Origin: Oreohelix idahoensis
Lineage: Eukaryota; Mollusca; Gastropoda; Stylommatophora; Oreohelicidae
DNA length: 64,000 nt
Reading direction: 5' to 3'
Assembly (NCBI GenBank): GCA_024509875.1
Contig: JAMPIV010000577.1
Coordinates: 210,001 to 274,000 of the forward strand
Under the pieces are notes generated by a model. That model had not been told where the DNA came from, did not search any database, and saw nothing but the letters and a program-made list of their open reading frames with translations. Both the position numbers and the translations under genes were made by a program. Shown here in pieces: positions 22,477-32,509 of the stretch (within the stretch, counting starts at the first letter, position 1; each line of letters starts with the position of its first letter).

Positions 22477-23982
22477 TGTAGAGTAAACGTGTTGTTGTGT
22501 ATTCGCCACCGTTGAAGAATATCTGTTTTTGTAGATGTCTTCGCCACTCTGAATGTCTGGATGCGGATGTTATTTTTGGGTCATGCACTGATCATTACTG
22601 AAGAAAGTCTTCTTCAGTTACCTGTGCATCATCGAATGAACCTGTCATGTAGACCTTGAGTGGGAGTGTCAAGTAACGCGAACGGTGTAGTAGTTCGGTG
22701 TAACAGACCACTTGATAATACCTCTCACACACTCTCATGTAATGCAATGACGACTTAAACTGCCTCTGACATTTCAATAGTTTAATGAAGGCACGCAAAC
22801 TGGACAGCACGGATACAGTCATGGGGACATGTTGACATCAATTCATTGGTTATTTGAATCGTGGATAATACATTCATGTAGTAGTGAAATATCATTCAAC
22901 CCAAAGTAACATTCACTGTTCTGGTAACTAATCGCCGTATCCTCTACTGACTGAACGCGTCAATGAGGATCGGTAAACATACAAAAGCCATTGGCCCAAC
23001 CTTCATTGCATGGCTAAGTTCTTAAGCTGAAATATGTCCAATGTTTGTATAATAATCATAAACCACGATAGTGAGTTTTCACCTCATAACAAGATCTCGA
23101 TACCACTGCCCGATAGTAGGATACATAATCTGTTCTCTTGACAGTGATCAACAATATGATGACAGAAATATAACATGGCCGCCTTCCTGAGTTGTCGCTC
23201 ACTCACTCGTAGGAAGGTAGATATAAGCCAAAGTTAATTTAGAATGTGCATATAAATAATTTCATAAAGTTTTCCATACAGCTCTACAGTAATCCAGTTA
23301 CTTCATGTAGACATAACTGCTGTAGGAAAGCCTGCCATCTTCGTCGATACAAAACACAACCCTAGCGATACGAAGCACAATGTTCCATCTAGGTCTAATC
23401 GACTCGAGATCATCAAAAATAGGGTCTGGCATAACTGGAGTCCGAATCACACATATGAGGAGGATCTCTGACAAATAGACTCTTGCAGAGACATAAACTT
23501 CACCTAGAAAAACATCTATGAATCACTGTTAAACCTTAAACAGTGCCAGCCCTGGAAAAAGCACTCAGCCATCTTGGCGACATTATCGGAACTCTTCACA
23601 ACCCAGAAGGACTACAAAAACCTGCGCTAGATTCCGGCAGAAAGAATATAGTCCGACCTGAACATATAAAGGTATACAATATACGACTGAATCTTCTTTC
23701 ACTAGACAAGTAGTACACATGAATTCAGGCCATAAACATAACAAGCAAAATTAATCTATTTTCTGGCCCGAACAAATAAGAACGGACATGAATACAATAT
23801 CCATGCGCCGAGTCAATATCAAGAAAGATCACTCATATAATCAAAAGTGTAAATCAATCATGAATTATCTAGCTTTACCAGAGGAAGCATTTTCATACAC
23901 AAATGAATGCAAATATATATTTTCCATATTAAATAGCGATATCGTAATTTTGTATTATGTGTGTCAAAATATGCACGCAACA
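22477..23982 (-). repeat. 3' LTR of GMR-2
   Basis: A 1506-bp LTR, TGTTGCGTGC...CTACA in element sense. It is collinear with 30645-32102 from 22581 onward; the first 104 bases here correspond to 56 diverged bases in the other LTR. A 75-codon open stretch (22595-22822, minus) recurs at 30715-30942 simply because the LTRs are copies; no domain is recognised. Confidence 0.93.
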
Positions 23983-24407
23983 GATTACAACACCCCTCGG
24001 AAAAAAAAAAATGGTACATTTTTTTTTGTTTTGGAAAAAAACATCTAGGAGCAACATACAATAGGCTCACAACGCACCAATAACAATGCGCAGATGATAA
24101 GCATTGAGAATATATTTCATGATCTTAGAGAAAGTATTTCTCTAAGTATAAATATTTCCAGAGAGGTGTCACCAACGCATACTACAATACTGGCAATGCC
24201 ACACTTTCTACATCAGTTTATACATAAATTTCATCTTAGATATCTTAACATCATGATCATCAAAGACGAAAAACATTGAAAGATCAGCGGTGAATAAACA
24301 TCAATGAACCGCTAAGTAGTGTTACAATCAATATATGATATATTCTATATGCGTACACATTTCAACATAGGAACAACTGTAGCAAAGTTAGGCATATAAT
24401 TTAACAG
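23983..24407 (-). other. 3' untranslated region and polypurine tract of GMR-2
   Basis: Between the pol stop and the 3' LTR; no gene. In element sense a T-run and CCGAGGGGTGTTGTAATC lie directly before the LTR (about 23983-24002), matching the polypurine region of GMR-1, GMR-5 and LTR-NA. Confidence 0.75.
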
Positions 24408-27400
24408 TTATGAATCATGTGGGCATCTAGACAAAATATCTGCCATCACATTTTCTGACCCACGGATAGCTCGCACCGAAAAATGAAACGGCTGCAGAGC
24501 AATCGCGTACCGCGTTGATCTCGCGCTCTTCAGATTTTTACTCTGAATAGCCGTAAGAGCTTTCTGGTCAGTTTCCACAATGAAATTCGCGCCAAGAAGA
24601 AATCTTTGCAGTTTAAGGATTGACCAAACCATAGCCAATAATTCACGGTCTAGGACCGAGTAATTCTTCTCTGCGGCATTTAATTTTCGAGAAATATACA
24701 TCACAGGATGCAGAGTTCCAGAGTACTCTTGCATTAGTGCTGCTCCAATCCCTGTGGATGAAGCGTCACTACGAAGAATAAATGTCTTATCCTTAGAAGG
24801 CAATACTAGGATAGGTGAAGTAGAAAACATAGTTTTAACCTTATCCAAAGAGGATTGACATTCTTGAGTCCAATGGACTACATTAGGAGACCCTTTCTTT
24901 AGCAAGGAAGAAAGAGGTGACATAATGGAGGACAGATTCGGAATGAATCGTCCATAAAATTGTATTAGACCTAAGAGACTTCCCATTTGCTTTTTAGTCT
25001 TAGGAATAGAAATGTTAAGTATCTTACTTGTATTATGGTCCTCTGTTTTTAGGAAACCATGACCAACACGGTGACCTAAGAAAGATATTTCGCTAAAACC
25101 AATACAAGCTTTAGATGGTTTCGCTGTCAGGTTATACTCGCGTAAGATAGACAATAGTTCATTTATCCCATTATAGTGATCGTTCCAAGTATCACTGAAA
25201 AGACAGATGTCATCAAGATATGCAATGACATCTGAGCGATGAGATAGGATTCGACGCATCATGCGTACGAATGTTGCAGGGGCGTTCATAAGGCCGAAAG
25301 GCATAAAATTCCATTGGAATAGACCCCTAGGCGTCGAAAAAGCAGTAAACGGTTTGGCGTGTTCAGATAATGGAACTTGCCAATATCCCTTAGACAAATC
25401 GAGTTTAGTAAAGAAATGAGAATTCGATAGTCTGGTAAGAAGCTCTTCAAGTAAAGGCATAGGTTCAGCATCAAATTTAGTCACTTGGTTCAATTTGCGA
25501 TAATCAACGCAAAGACGTATGTTGTTGTCTTTTTTTCGCACGATAACCATCGGTGAAGAATATGCTGATGTGGATGGTTCAATTATTTCCAACTCTATCA
25601 TTTCATCCAACTCTTTTTCTACCTGTGCTTGAAAATGTATCGGGATAGGATACGGTCTGACCCTTATAGGATTATGGTCAGTAAGAATAATGTCGTGTAC
25701 AATGACATTAGTTCGACCAGGAATGTCAGTAAGGACATCCTGAAATTGTTGTAACATAGTAGAAACCTGTTTCTGCTCTCCTGGAGATAATTCGGGAGAA
25801 ATCGCAACATCTTTCCATGATTCATTAGAGTGAAGCGGAATCACTGGAAAAGGTAGATTTACATCCGAGAAACTCGTTTCCTCATCCTGTATTACTGACA
25901 GTGATGAGTAATGTCCATGTTGGACTGGAAAATCGTCCATTGCCTGGAAAACAGGTTGTAAATAATCCGGACGTTCATGGAATTCCGTGAGCATGTTGAT
26001 GTGGAAGGTTTTATGCTTCCCGTCAATATCGACGATATAGTCAACATCGGAAACTTTTGATATTATATCGTACGGACCTTTCCAAGAAATAAGAAGTCTG
26101 TTTTCTCTACAAGGTAGTAGGACCAATACTTTGTCACCTGGACAGAGTTGTCGCAAGCGTCTGGTCTTATTGGCAAATTGCCGTGCCTTCAGTTTCGCAA
26201 ATCCAGAAGAAGCAGTTGCCAATTTGCATGCTTCGATAATCTTATGTCTAAGTGCAATGACATATTTGTAAGAGGATTTTGTGTCATCGACAATATTATC
26301 AGCAGTTATGAGATCATGAAGTAAGGACATAGGACCTCGCGGATTCGCGCCGAAGACAAGTTCAAAAGGAGAAAATCCTGTATGTTCGTTGGCGACCTCT
26401 CTATATGCAAAGAGAGCCGCGGGTAAAACCCTGTCCCAATCCTGAGGATGATCCTCAGTTATCTTACCTAGTAGGTTTTTCAGAGTTCTATTCAGACGTT
26501 CCACCATCCCATTGGACATAGGATGATAAATACTACTCAGAGATCTCTCTATCTTTAGAGTCGACATCACTTGGGACATGGTATCCGATATAAGTTGGCT
26601 ACCATGGTCCGATAATATTTCTGCTGGAAATCCCAGACGAGAAAATATTAACCAAAGAGCATCTGCAATATCAGCAGTAGTTATGCTCTTTAGAGGAACA
26701 GCCTCTGGCCAACGTGTGCACATATCCACACACGTCAAAATAAATTGGTGTCCTCTAGCAGACTTTATCTTAAATGGACCAATGATGTCTATCGCCATTT
26801 TTTGAAATGGTCGAATGGGAATGTCTGCAGCCTGAATAGGTGCAGCATGGCGTGGACCTCTGGATTTAACCTCTTGACATACTTTACAAGATCGACAATA
26901 GATTCGTATGTCCTTATTCACAGCAGGCCAAAAGAAAGATGCAAGAACTCTAGATTTAGTACGGGAAAAACCCATATGTCCAGCACACTGAGAATCATGA
27001 GCGTGCTGTAAGATTTTAACTCTCATATTTTTGGGCACAAGAATTTGAGAATGAATGGATTTAGCGGAGACTTGTACCATACGTACAAGTACGCCATTCC
27101 TCATCGTAATCCAAGATTTACGATTTGTATCCTTATTCGGATCACCTTTTGTTGCCAGAGTAAAGAATTTCTTTGGAGTAGGATCATCTTCCTGCTGTTT
27201 TATAAAGGAAACATGCGAAATCTCCAAGAGATCACATTGGTTCTGGTCATCATTATCTCCAGAAGGCGAAGATTGCGGCATGTTTAGAGCTTGAGCTCTA
27301 GTGACTACAGCATTTGCAGTATGCATATTATCACTTTCCCACTCGGCAATTTGTTGCGGAGTGCATTCTTTCGCACCATGAATGCGACCGACGATAAGAT

Positions 27401-28163
27401 CAGCGATCGGATTCGGCAGCAGACATGCGTGCACATCTCCTGTAAAGAAGGGAGTAGAGATGTTGATAATGGCAGTGGAGTACTTCTCCAATGTGCCACC
27501 AAATGTTATGCATTTGATTATCTTGCCAGTGGCTCGAGAAGGATCTATAAGTGACTGCCTCACTCCAATGGTTGTGCACCCGGAATCGAAAAGAATTGAG
27601 ACCGGAGTACCATCTACTAGACCTCTATTCAATACAAGAGCACCTCTTCCATCATGCGCGACTGACGCAGTAAGAGCAGGAAGAGGATGACCACAGCTTA
27701 AAGTCGAAACTGTGGTTGGCTCGAATAATGTTTTGCATTGGGAACACTGAAATGCTCTGTCAAAATCGAAAGCAGAACATCCCACACTATTAGAGTCTTT
27801 CTTATCATTGGTTTGATTACCGGCTTCGTGAAACTCTTGTTGTGCAGAGTTAGCCTGGTAAGGAGATTTACCATGTCTTTTGTGTTGTGATCTACCTCGG
27901 TTATAATTGCCTCTGTAATTATTATTCCCTCTGTTATAACCCCTATTTGGGTTGGAATCATAATATTCATGATCATAATCATCATGCTCATTATAATGAG
28001 TATCCCTGTAATGTTGGTTTTGTTGTTTCCATGAAGAACTTGGGTAGTTCCTATGGTTACTCCATTTTCGGAAATTTCTATAATTATGGGCACCCCTCGC
28101 GTATCGAGGACTGTCAGCCCGATGCCAGTTCTTCGAAGAAGAACCCTGATTTGAGTGGTTACC
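24408..28163 (-). CDS. GMR-2 pol: protease-integrase-RT-RNase H
   Basis: An open frame of about 1250 codons, directly after the gag stop and in the same frame; no ATG lies near its start. The first ~125 residues are rich in Arg, Gly, Asn and Tyr, like a nucleocapsid tail without a CCHC knuckle, followed by CSQCKTLF. The retropepsin has FDSGCTTIG (Asp codon at 27587-27585). Integrase follows: HAHDSQCAGHMG...CRSCKVC, then D (MAIDIIGPF), D (LSDHGSQL) and E (NGMVERLNRT). RT then has VDYRKLNQVT, FGLMNAPATF and YLDDICLF (near 25221-25210). RNase H has RSDASSTGIG, DRELLAM and ETDQKAL. All key residues are present. Integrase upstream of RT marks the Gmr1 arrangement. Expression probably needs readthrough of the gag stop. 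Confidence 0.95.
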   Translation of the reverse strand, partial: GNHSNQGSSSKNWHRADSPRYARGAHNYRNFRKWSNHRNYPSSSWKQQNQHYRDTHYNEHDDYDHEYYDSNPNRGYNRGNNNYRGNYNRGRSQHKRHGKSPYQANSAQQEFHEAGNQTNDKKDSNSVGCSAFDFDRAFQCSQCKTLFEPTTVSTLSCGHPLPALTASVAHDGRGALVLNRGLVDGTPVSILFDSGCTTIGVRQSLIDPSRATGKIIKCITFGGTLEKYSTAIINISTPFFTGDVHACLLPNPIADLIVGRIHGAKECTPQQIAEWESDNMHTANAVVTRAQALNMPQSSPSGDNDDQNQCDLLEISHVSFIKQQEDDPTPKKFFTLATKGDPNKDTNRKSWITMRNGVLVRMVQVSAKSIHSQILVPKNMRVKILQHAHDSQCAGHMGFSRTKSRVLASFFWPAVNKDIRIYCRSCKVCQEVKSRGPRHAAPIQAADIPIRPFQKMAIDIIGPFKIKSARGHQFILTCVDMCTRWPEAVPLKSITTADIADALWLIFSRLGFPAEILSDHGSQLISDTMSQVMSTLKIERSLSSIYHPMSNGMVERLNRTLKNLLGKITEDHPQDWDRVLPAALFAYREVANEHTGFSPFELVFGANPRGPMSLLHDLITADNIVDDTKSSYKYVIALRHKIIEACKLATASSGFAKLKARQFANKTRRLRQLCPGDKVLVLLPCRENRLLISWKGPYDIISKVSDVDYIVDIDGKHKTFHINMLTEFHERPDYLQPVFQAMDDFPVQHGHYSSLSVIQDEETSFSDVNLPFPVIPLHSNESWKDVAISPELSPGEQKQVSTMLQQFQDVLTDIPGRTNVIVHDIILTDHNPIRVRPYPIPIHFQAQVEKELDEMIELEIIEPSTSAYSSPMVIVRKKDNNIRLCVDYRKLNQVTKFDAEPMPLLEELLTRLSNSHFFTKLDLSKGYWQVPLSEHAKPFTAFSTPRGLFQWNFMPFGLMNAPATFVRMMRRILSHRSDVIAYLDDICLFSDTWNDHYNGINELLSILREYNLTAKPSKACIGFSEISFLGHRVGHGFLKTEDHNTSKILNISIPKTKKQMGSLLGLIQFYGRFIPNLSSIMSPLSSLLKKGSPNVVHWTQECQSSLDKVKTMFSTSPILVLPSKDKTFILRSDASSTGIGAALMQEYSGTLHPVMYISRKLNAAEKNYSVLDRELLAMVWSILKLQRFLLGANFIVETDQKALTAIQSKNLKSARSTRYAIALQPFHFSVRAIRGSENVMADILSRCPHDS

Positions 28164-29264
28164 TTAGTTTTGATACTTATTCCAATTAACCTTTTTATCA
28201 AATTTATTTTGAGCTCCTTGGAATTTGTGTGAGTAATTATGATTATATTCTGTTGCTGAAGCAACTGGCATACCCTCTTTAATGTTAGTGTTACTAAGAA
28301 TCAGGTCAGGGTGTGCCGTGGCATACTGGTCACAATATTCTTCCATTTGCTTTAATGTACTAGGTTTACGCTCATGTAAAAACTCTAGGAATGGTTTATT
28401 TACCGAAGACATGACCTTGTCTCTTAGCAATAAATCCGTAAGACCATCAAATGTTTTCTCTATTTTGGATAATTCAATCCATCGTGATAGTGTAAGTCGT
28501 GCTTTTGAAATGAATTCTGAGAATTCTACACCTACCTCAGGTCTCATTGTTTTAAACAAAAGACGATAAACTTCCTCTGACAGCTGGTATCTCTTTATCA
28601 AAGCTGCCCTAATAGCATCATAATTATCCTTGTCGGCCTCTTCAACCAAATATAACTTAGTCAGAGACTCCCCTTTTAGATTTTCAGACAACTGATTCAC
28701 ATACTGTGATTTGTCAACATTATGAGCTCGACAAGCACGTTCAAATCTAGAAAGCCAAAATGTTATATCATCACTGGCAGAGTTGAACGCTGGCACCTTG
28801 ACCTTATAATTAAAGGGTTTACCATTACCACCAGATGCCTGATTAACATTAGTCATACTTGTCAATCTTAATTTCTCTAACTCAAATTCATGTTCTCTTA
28901 TCGCTTTTCTCTCTTCAGCTTCTAATTTTTTCTGTTCAGTTTCTCTGTCTAATCTTTTTTGTTCAGCAGCAGCATCAGCTTCTCTTTCTAATCTTTTCTC
29001 TTCAGCCAGGGCTTTTCTCTCTTCAGCAGCAGCTTTTCTCTCCTCAGCAGCAGCTTTTTTCTCCTCAGCTTGCATCTGCAATCTGAAATTCTCAGCATCT
29101 ATCTTCTTTTGTTCAACTTCTGCTTTCCATTTATTCTCATCTTTTTGTTTTTTCTCTTCTGATTTTAATGCAATAGCAAATTGAGCAGTTGGCCATTCTT
29201 CTAAATTTTTACCAGTCTTATCAAGGGATTTCCCTTGTGTAATAAAGTAATCTAATGTAGACAT
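28164..29264 (-). CDS. GMR-2 gag
   Basis: 366 residues from an ATG at 29264 (MSTLDYFITQGKSLDKTG). Residues about 40-135 are a Lys/Glu/Ala-rich helix with repeats such as EERKAAAEERKA, predicted to form a coiled coil. Residues about 150-330 form the capsid-like domain typical of Gypsy gag, including FWLSRFERACRAH and the helical block LTKLYLVEEADKDNYDAIRAA. There is no zinc knuckle; the basic RGN-rich tail lies beyond the stop, in the pol frame. The stop is CAA AAC TAA GGT. Gag would package the element RNA in cytoplasmic particles. GMR-1 and GMR-6 have the same start and coiled-coil plan. Confidence 0.9.
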   Translation of the reverse strand: MSTLDYFITQGKSLDKTGKNLEEWPTAQFAIALKSEEKKQKDENKWKAEVEQKKIDAENFRLQMQAEEKKAAAEERKAAAEERKALAEEKRLEREADAAAEQKRLDRETEQKKLEAEERKAIREHEFELEKLRLTSMTNVNQASGGNGKPFNYKVKVPAFNSASDDITFWLSRFERACRAHNVDKSQYVNQLSENLKGESLTKLYLVEEADKDNYDAIRAALIKRYQLSEEVYRLLFKTMRPEVGVEFSEFISKARLTLSRWIELSKIEKTFDGLTDLLLRDKVMSSVNKPFLEFLHERKPSTLKQMEEYCDQYATAHPDLILSNTNIKEGMPVASATEYNHNYSHKFQGAQNKFDKKVNWNKYQN

Positions 29265-30644
29265 CCTGTCTTATTAAATCAGAAACCTGAAAAAGTAAGT
29301 AAATTACCTTATTTCACTTTCATGGGAGCCAAGTCTATACTACAGACTTAGTCTTAGTGAAAACCTTGTATGGTTATTTTGTTTATAATATAACCAATGA
29401 TAACTTGAGTACCTGTGGAAAACAATATATGTATATCCCAAACACTGTGGGAGACAAGCCTTAGAAAGGTCTTGTATACTTCCTTAATGTAATCAATGAT
29501 CACTTGAGTACCTGTGGAAAATAATATTTTCTATCCCAATCACTGTGGGAGACAAACCTTACAAAGGTCTTGTACACTTTCTTAATGTAATCAATGATCA
29601 TAAGTACTGGTCTGTACTATAATATAAATATATTCAAATATACCTTATATATTATCTGTCAACCAAAGACATTAACAAGGACAAGCAAGAAAAGACAATA
29701 TGAAAACAATTGCAGGAATCAAATTAAATCAAATAGAAAGAAATCAAAAAATAATGATCACCGAATCTGTGATGATAACCGCAATGAAATCAACAAGACA
29801 AATAACGCCACAGTGTATAAACGTAAGGGTGTAAAGAACTGAAATGAAAGGAAAGATGAGACCTACAATTATACAAACAAATCAAACAAAACTAAAGAAC
29901 ATAGAAATATTACAAAAACAACAAGAAAGACAGTATCGTCACAGCTAACAAATATTTGCAAACAATGTTGCATGCAAATTTCAATTAAGAAATTTGCTCC
30001 CTATAGAACGCTAGAGCAAGACCAATGTCACTTGGTATTTCTTGTTCTAGTCACCTCCCATCCAGGCCCGCAGAATACAAACTAACTTAACACACAACAA
30101 ATAACATATAAACATAAATACATGTAAACCTTAATAGCACAAATGCATACATAATATGATTAAATAATATGGCAATGTGATGGTAATAGAGTATTGCAGA
30201 AAGGATGTGTTGCAGAGAAGGCTTATCTTTTATTCAAATAAATTTTTCACTTTTAATAAGTTATTAAATTATTGAATTAATTTATTACAATGTTCAATTC
30301 TTTTGAGCATATGAAGATCCAACGATGAAATATGCACTTTATCTTCAACAACACTATGATTCTTCTGTACAGGATCAACAATCACTTCTTTCTTCTGTAC
30401 GATAAGAAATGTCAACAGTACTGTTCCCAATATTTTATACACTTGATACAACTGTCCTGTATAATACCGTCTGTACAGCGAAAAACTGTCAACAAGCGCT
30501 GAACTAGATACAGCATCCGATCGGTAATACAGGTCAAGCTGACATCGACTGCCCCGTTGTAACTTGTACACTGCTGTTCATGCGTGTCGTATGTGGCGTC
30601 AGGGATGGTCTGGTTATCATAACCCCAGGAATCTAGTTCACCAC
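29265..30644 (-). other. 5' leader of GMR-2 with primer-binding site candidate
   Basis: Untranslated; no gene. In element sense TGGTGAACTAGATTCCTGG (about 30626-30644) directly follows the 5' LTR and resembles the GMR-1 site TGGTGGACCAGCTTTCTGG; the tRNA was not identified. Near gag, two copies of a ~98-bp unit (about 29403-29600) each carry CCCA(A)...TGTGGG and ACAA(G/A)CCTT...AAGGTCTTGT inverted repeats (29437-29476 and 29535-29573). GMR-1 has one such copy. Confidence 0.6.
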
Positions 30645-32102
30645 TGTAGAGTAAACGAGGCTCCAGGGGGATGTCTGTATGCGGGAATGTTATTTTTGGG
30701 TCATGCACTGATCATTACTGAAGAAAGTCTTCTTCAGTTACCTCTGCATCATCGAATGAACCTGTCATGTAGACCTTGAGTGGGAGTGTCAAGTAACGCG
30801 AATGGTGTAGTAGTTCGGTGTAACAGACCACTTGATAATACCTCTCACACACTCTCATGTAATGCAATGACGACTTAAACTGCCTCTGACATTTCAATAG
30901 TTTAATGAAGGCACGCAAACTGGACAGCACGGATACAGTCATGGGGACATGTTGACATCAATTCATTGGTTATTTGAATCGTGGATAATACATTCATGTA
31001 GTAGTGAAATATCATTCAACCCAAAGTAACATTCACTGTTCTGGTAACTAATCGCCGTATCCTCTACTGACTGAACGCGTCAATGAGGATCGGTAAACAT
31101 ACAAAAGTCATTGGCCCAACCTTCATTGCATGGCTAAGTTCTTAAGCTGAAATATGTCCAATGTTTGTATAATAATCATAAACCACGATAGTGGGTTTTC
31201 ACCTCATAACAAGATCTCGATACCACTGCCCGATAGTAGGATACATAATCTGTTCTCTTGACAGTGATCAACAATATGATGACAGAAATATAACATGGCC
31301 GCCTTCCTGAGTTGTCGCTCACTCACTCGTAGGAAGGTAGATATAAGCCAAAGTTAATTTAGAATGTGCATATAAATAATTTCATAAAGTTTTCCATACA
31401 GCTCTACAGTAATCCAGTTACTTCATGTAGACATAACTGCTGTAGGAAAGCCTGTCATCTTCGTCGATACAAAACATGACCCTAGCGATACGAAGCACAA
31501 TGTTCCATCTAGGTCTAATCGACTCGAGATCATCAAAAATAGGGTCTGGCATAACTGGAGTCCGAATCACACATATGAGGAGGATCTCTGACAAATAGAC
31601 TCTTGCAGAGACATAAACTTCTCCTAGAAAAACATCTATGAATCACTGTTAAACCTTAAACAGTGCCAGCCCTGGAAAAAGCACTCAGCCATCTTGGCGA
31701 CATTATCGGAACTCTTCACAACCCAGAAGGACTACGAAAACCTGCGCTAGATTCCGGCAGAAAGAATATAGTCCGACCTGAACATATAAAGGTATACAAT
31801 ATACGACTGAATCTTCTTTCACTAGACAAGTAGTACACATGAATTCAGGCCATAAACATAACAAGCAAAATTAATCTATTTTCTGGCCCGAACAAATAAG
31901 AACGGACATGAATACAATATCCATGCGCCGAGTCAATATCAAGAAAGATCACTCATATAATCAAAAGTGTAAATCAATCATGAATTATCTAGCTTTACCA
32001 GAGGAAGCATTTTCATACACAAATGAATGCAAATATATATTTTCCATATTAAATAGCCATATCGTATTTTTGTAATATGTGCGTCAAAATATGCACGCAA
32101 CC
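30645..32102 (-). repeat. 5' LTR of GMR-2
   Basis: A 1458-bp LTR, collinear with 22581-23982 from 30701 onward. Its right end reads GCACGCAACC, the last C replacing the A seen in the other copy, followed by the target duplication ATCAG (32103-32107). Confidence 0.93.
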
Positions 32103-32107
32103 ATCAG

Positions 32108-32456
32108 TATGCATCAGGATCGCATCTACTGTGAGATTCGTAGTAAGAGAAAAGGGGCTTGGAGGAATATCTGGTGGTCGAAGAGTAGGGGGAAGTAAAA
32201 TGGAAAGTGTGAGAAGTGAGGATGGTAATCTGTGGATCTTTAACATATCTATGCGTAACTCAAGGGAAGTCAAAATATTCATGGCATGTGTAAGCAAATC
32301 CGTAGACTTGTATATATATATATATATAAAAAATTTGCAATGTGAGATAGGTGAAGATAAATTTATCAGTTGCATAAGTCTGTTTCATCACTCTAGTTAC
32401 AGCAATTTCAGTAAAATTCGTTAAGTGCATCATCACTGATCTCAAGTCGTTTATTC
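32108..32456 (-). pseudogene. GYP-ENV env middle part
   Basis: The minus strand continues the env-like remnant between the LINE-E and GMR-2 insertions. One frame (about 32456-32320) has a helix-like block with regularly spaced hydrophobic residues. After an (AT)n-containing break near 32311-32330 a second frame (about 32300-32108) continues with LLTHAMNILTSLELRIDM, a heptad-like pattern expected of the fusion subunit. The two frames differ because of the dinucleotide repeat. Assignment is by continuity with 35069-35603 and 21615-22471. Confidence 0.5.
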
Positions 32457-32509
32457 TAATTCGATTCTTCTTCTTCTTCTTCCTTCTTCTTCCTCGTTCG
32501 CCTTCAGAC

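Larger units (their letters stand above)
22477..32102 (-). mobile_element. GMR-2: near-intact Gmr1-type Ty3/Gypsy retrotransposon
   Basis: A minus-strand LTR element with LTRs at 22477-23982 (1506 bp) and 30645-32102 (1458 bp), flanked by ATCAG at 22472-22476 and 32103-32107. The LTRs are collinear over 1401 bp with roughly 14 differences by eye; the remaining ~50-100 bp at their left ends differ strongly. Gag and pol share one frame separated by a single TAA, and pol is otherwise fully open with protease, integrase, RT and RNase H in that order. It sits in the env remnant of GYP-ENV. The last base of the right LTR is C rather than A. Confidence 0.95.

Noticed and set aside
22595..22822. 75-codon frame present at two places (also 30715-30942)
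   Set aside because: The two places are the LTRs of GMR-2, so identity reflects copying, not conservation of a protein.
27698..28264. Separate 188-codon gene between gag and pol of GMR-2
   Set aside because: It is out of frame with the real gag tail and pol, which stay open through the same stretch; Ile/Thr-rich shadow.
32077..32424. Plus-strand gene between GMR-2 and LINE-E
   Set aside because: Antisense of the env-like remnant and spanning the LTR border.
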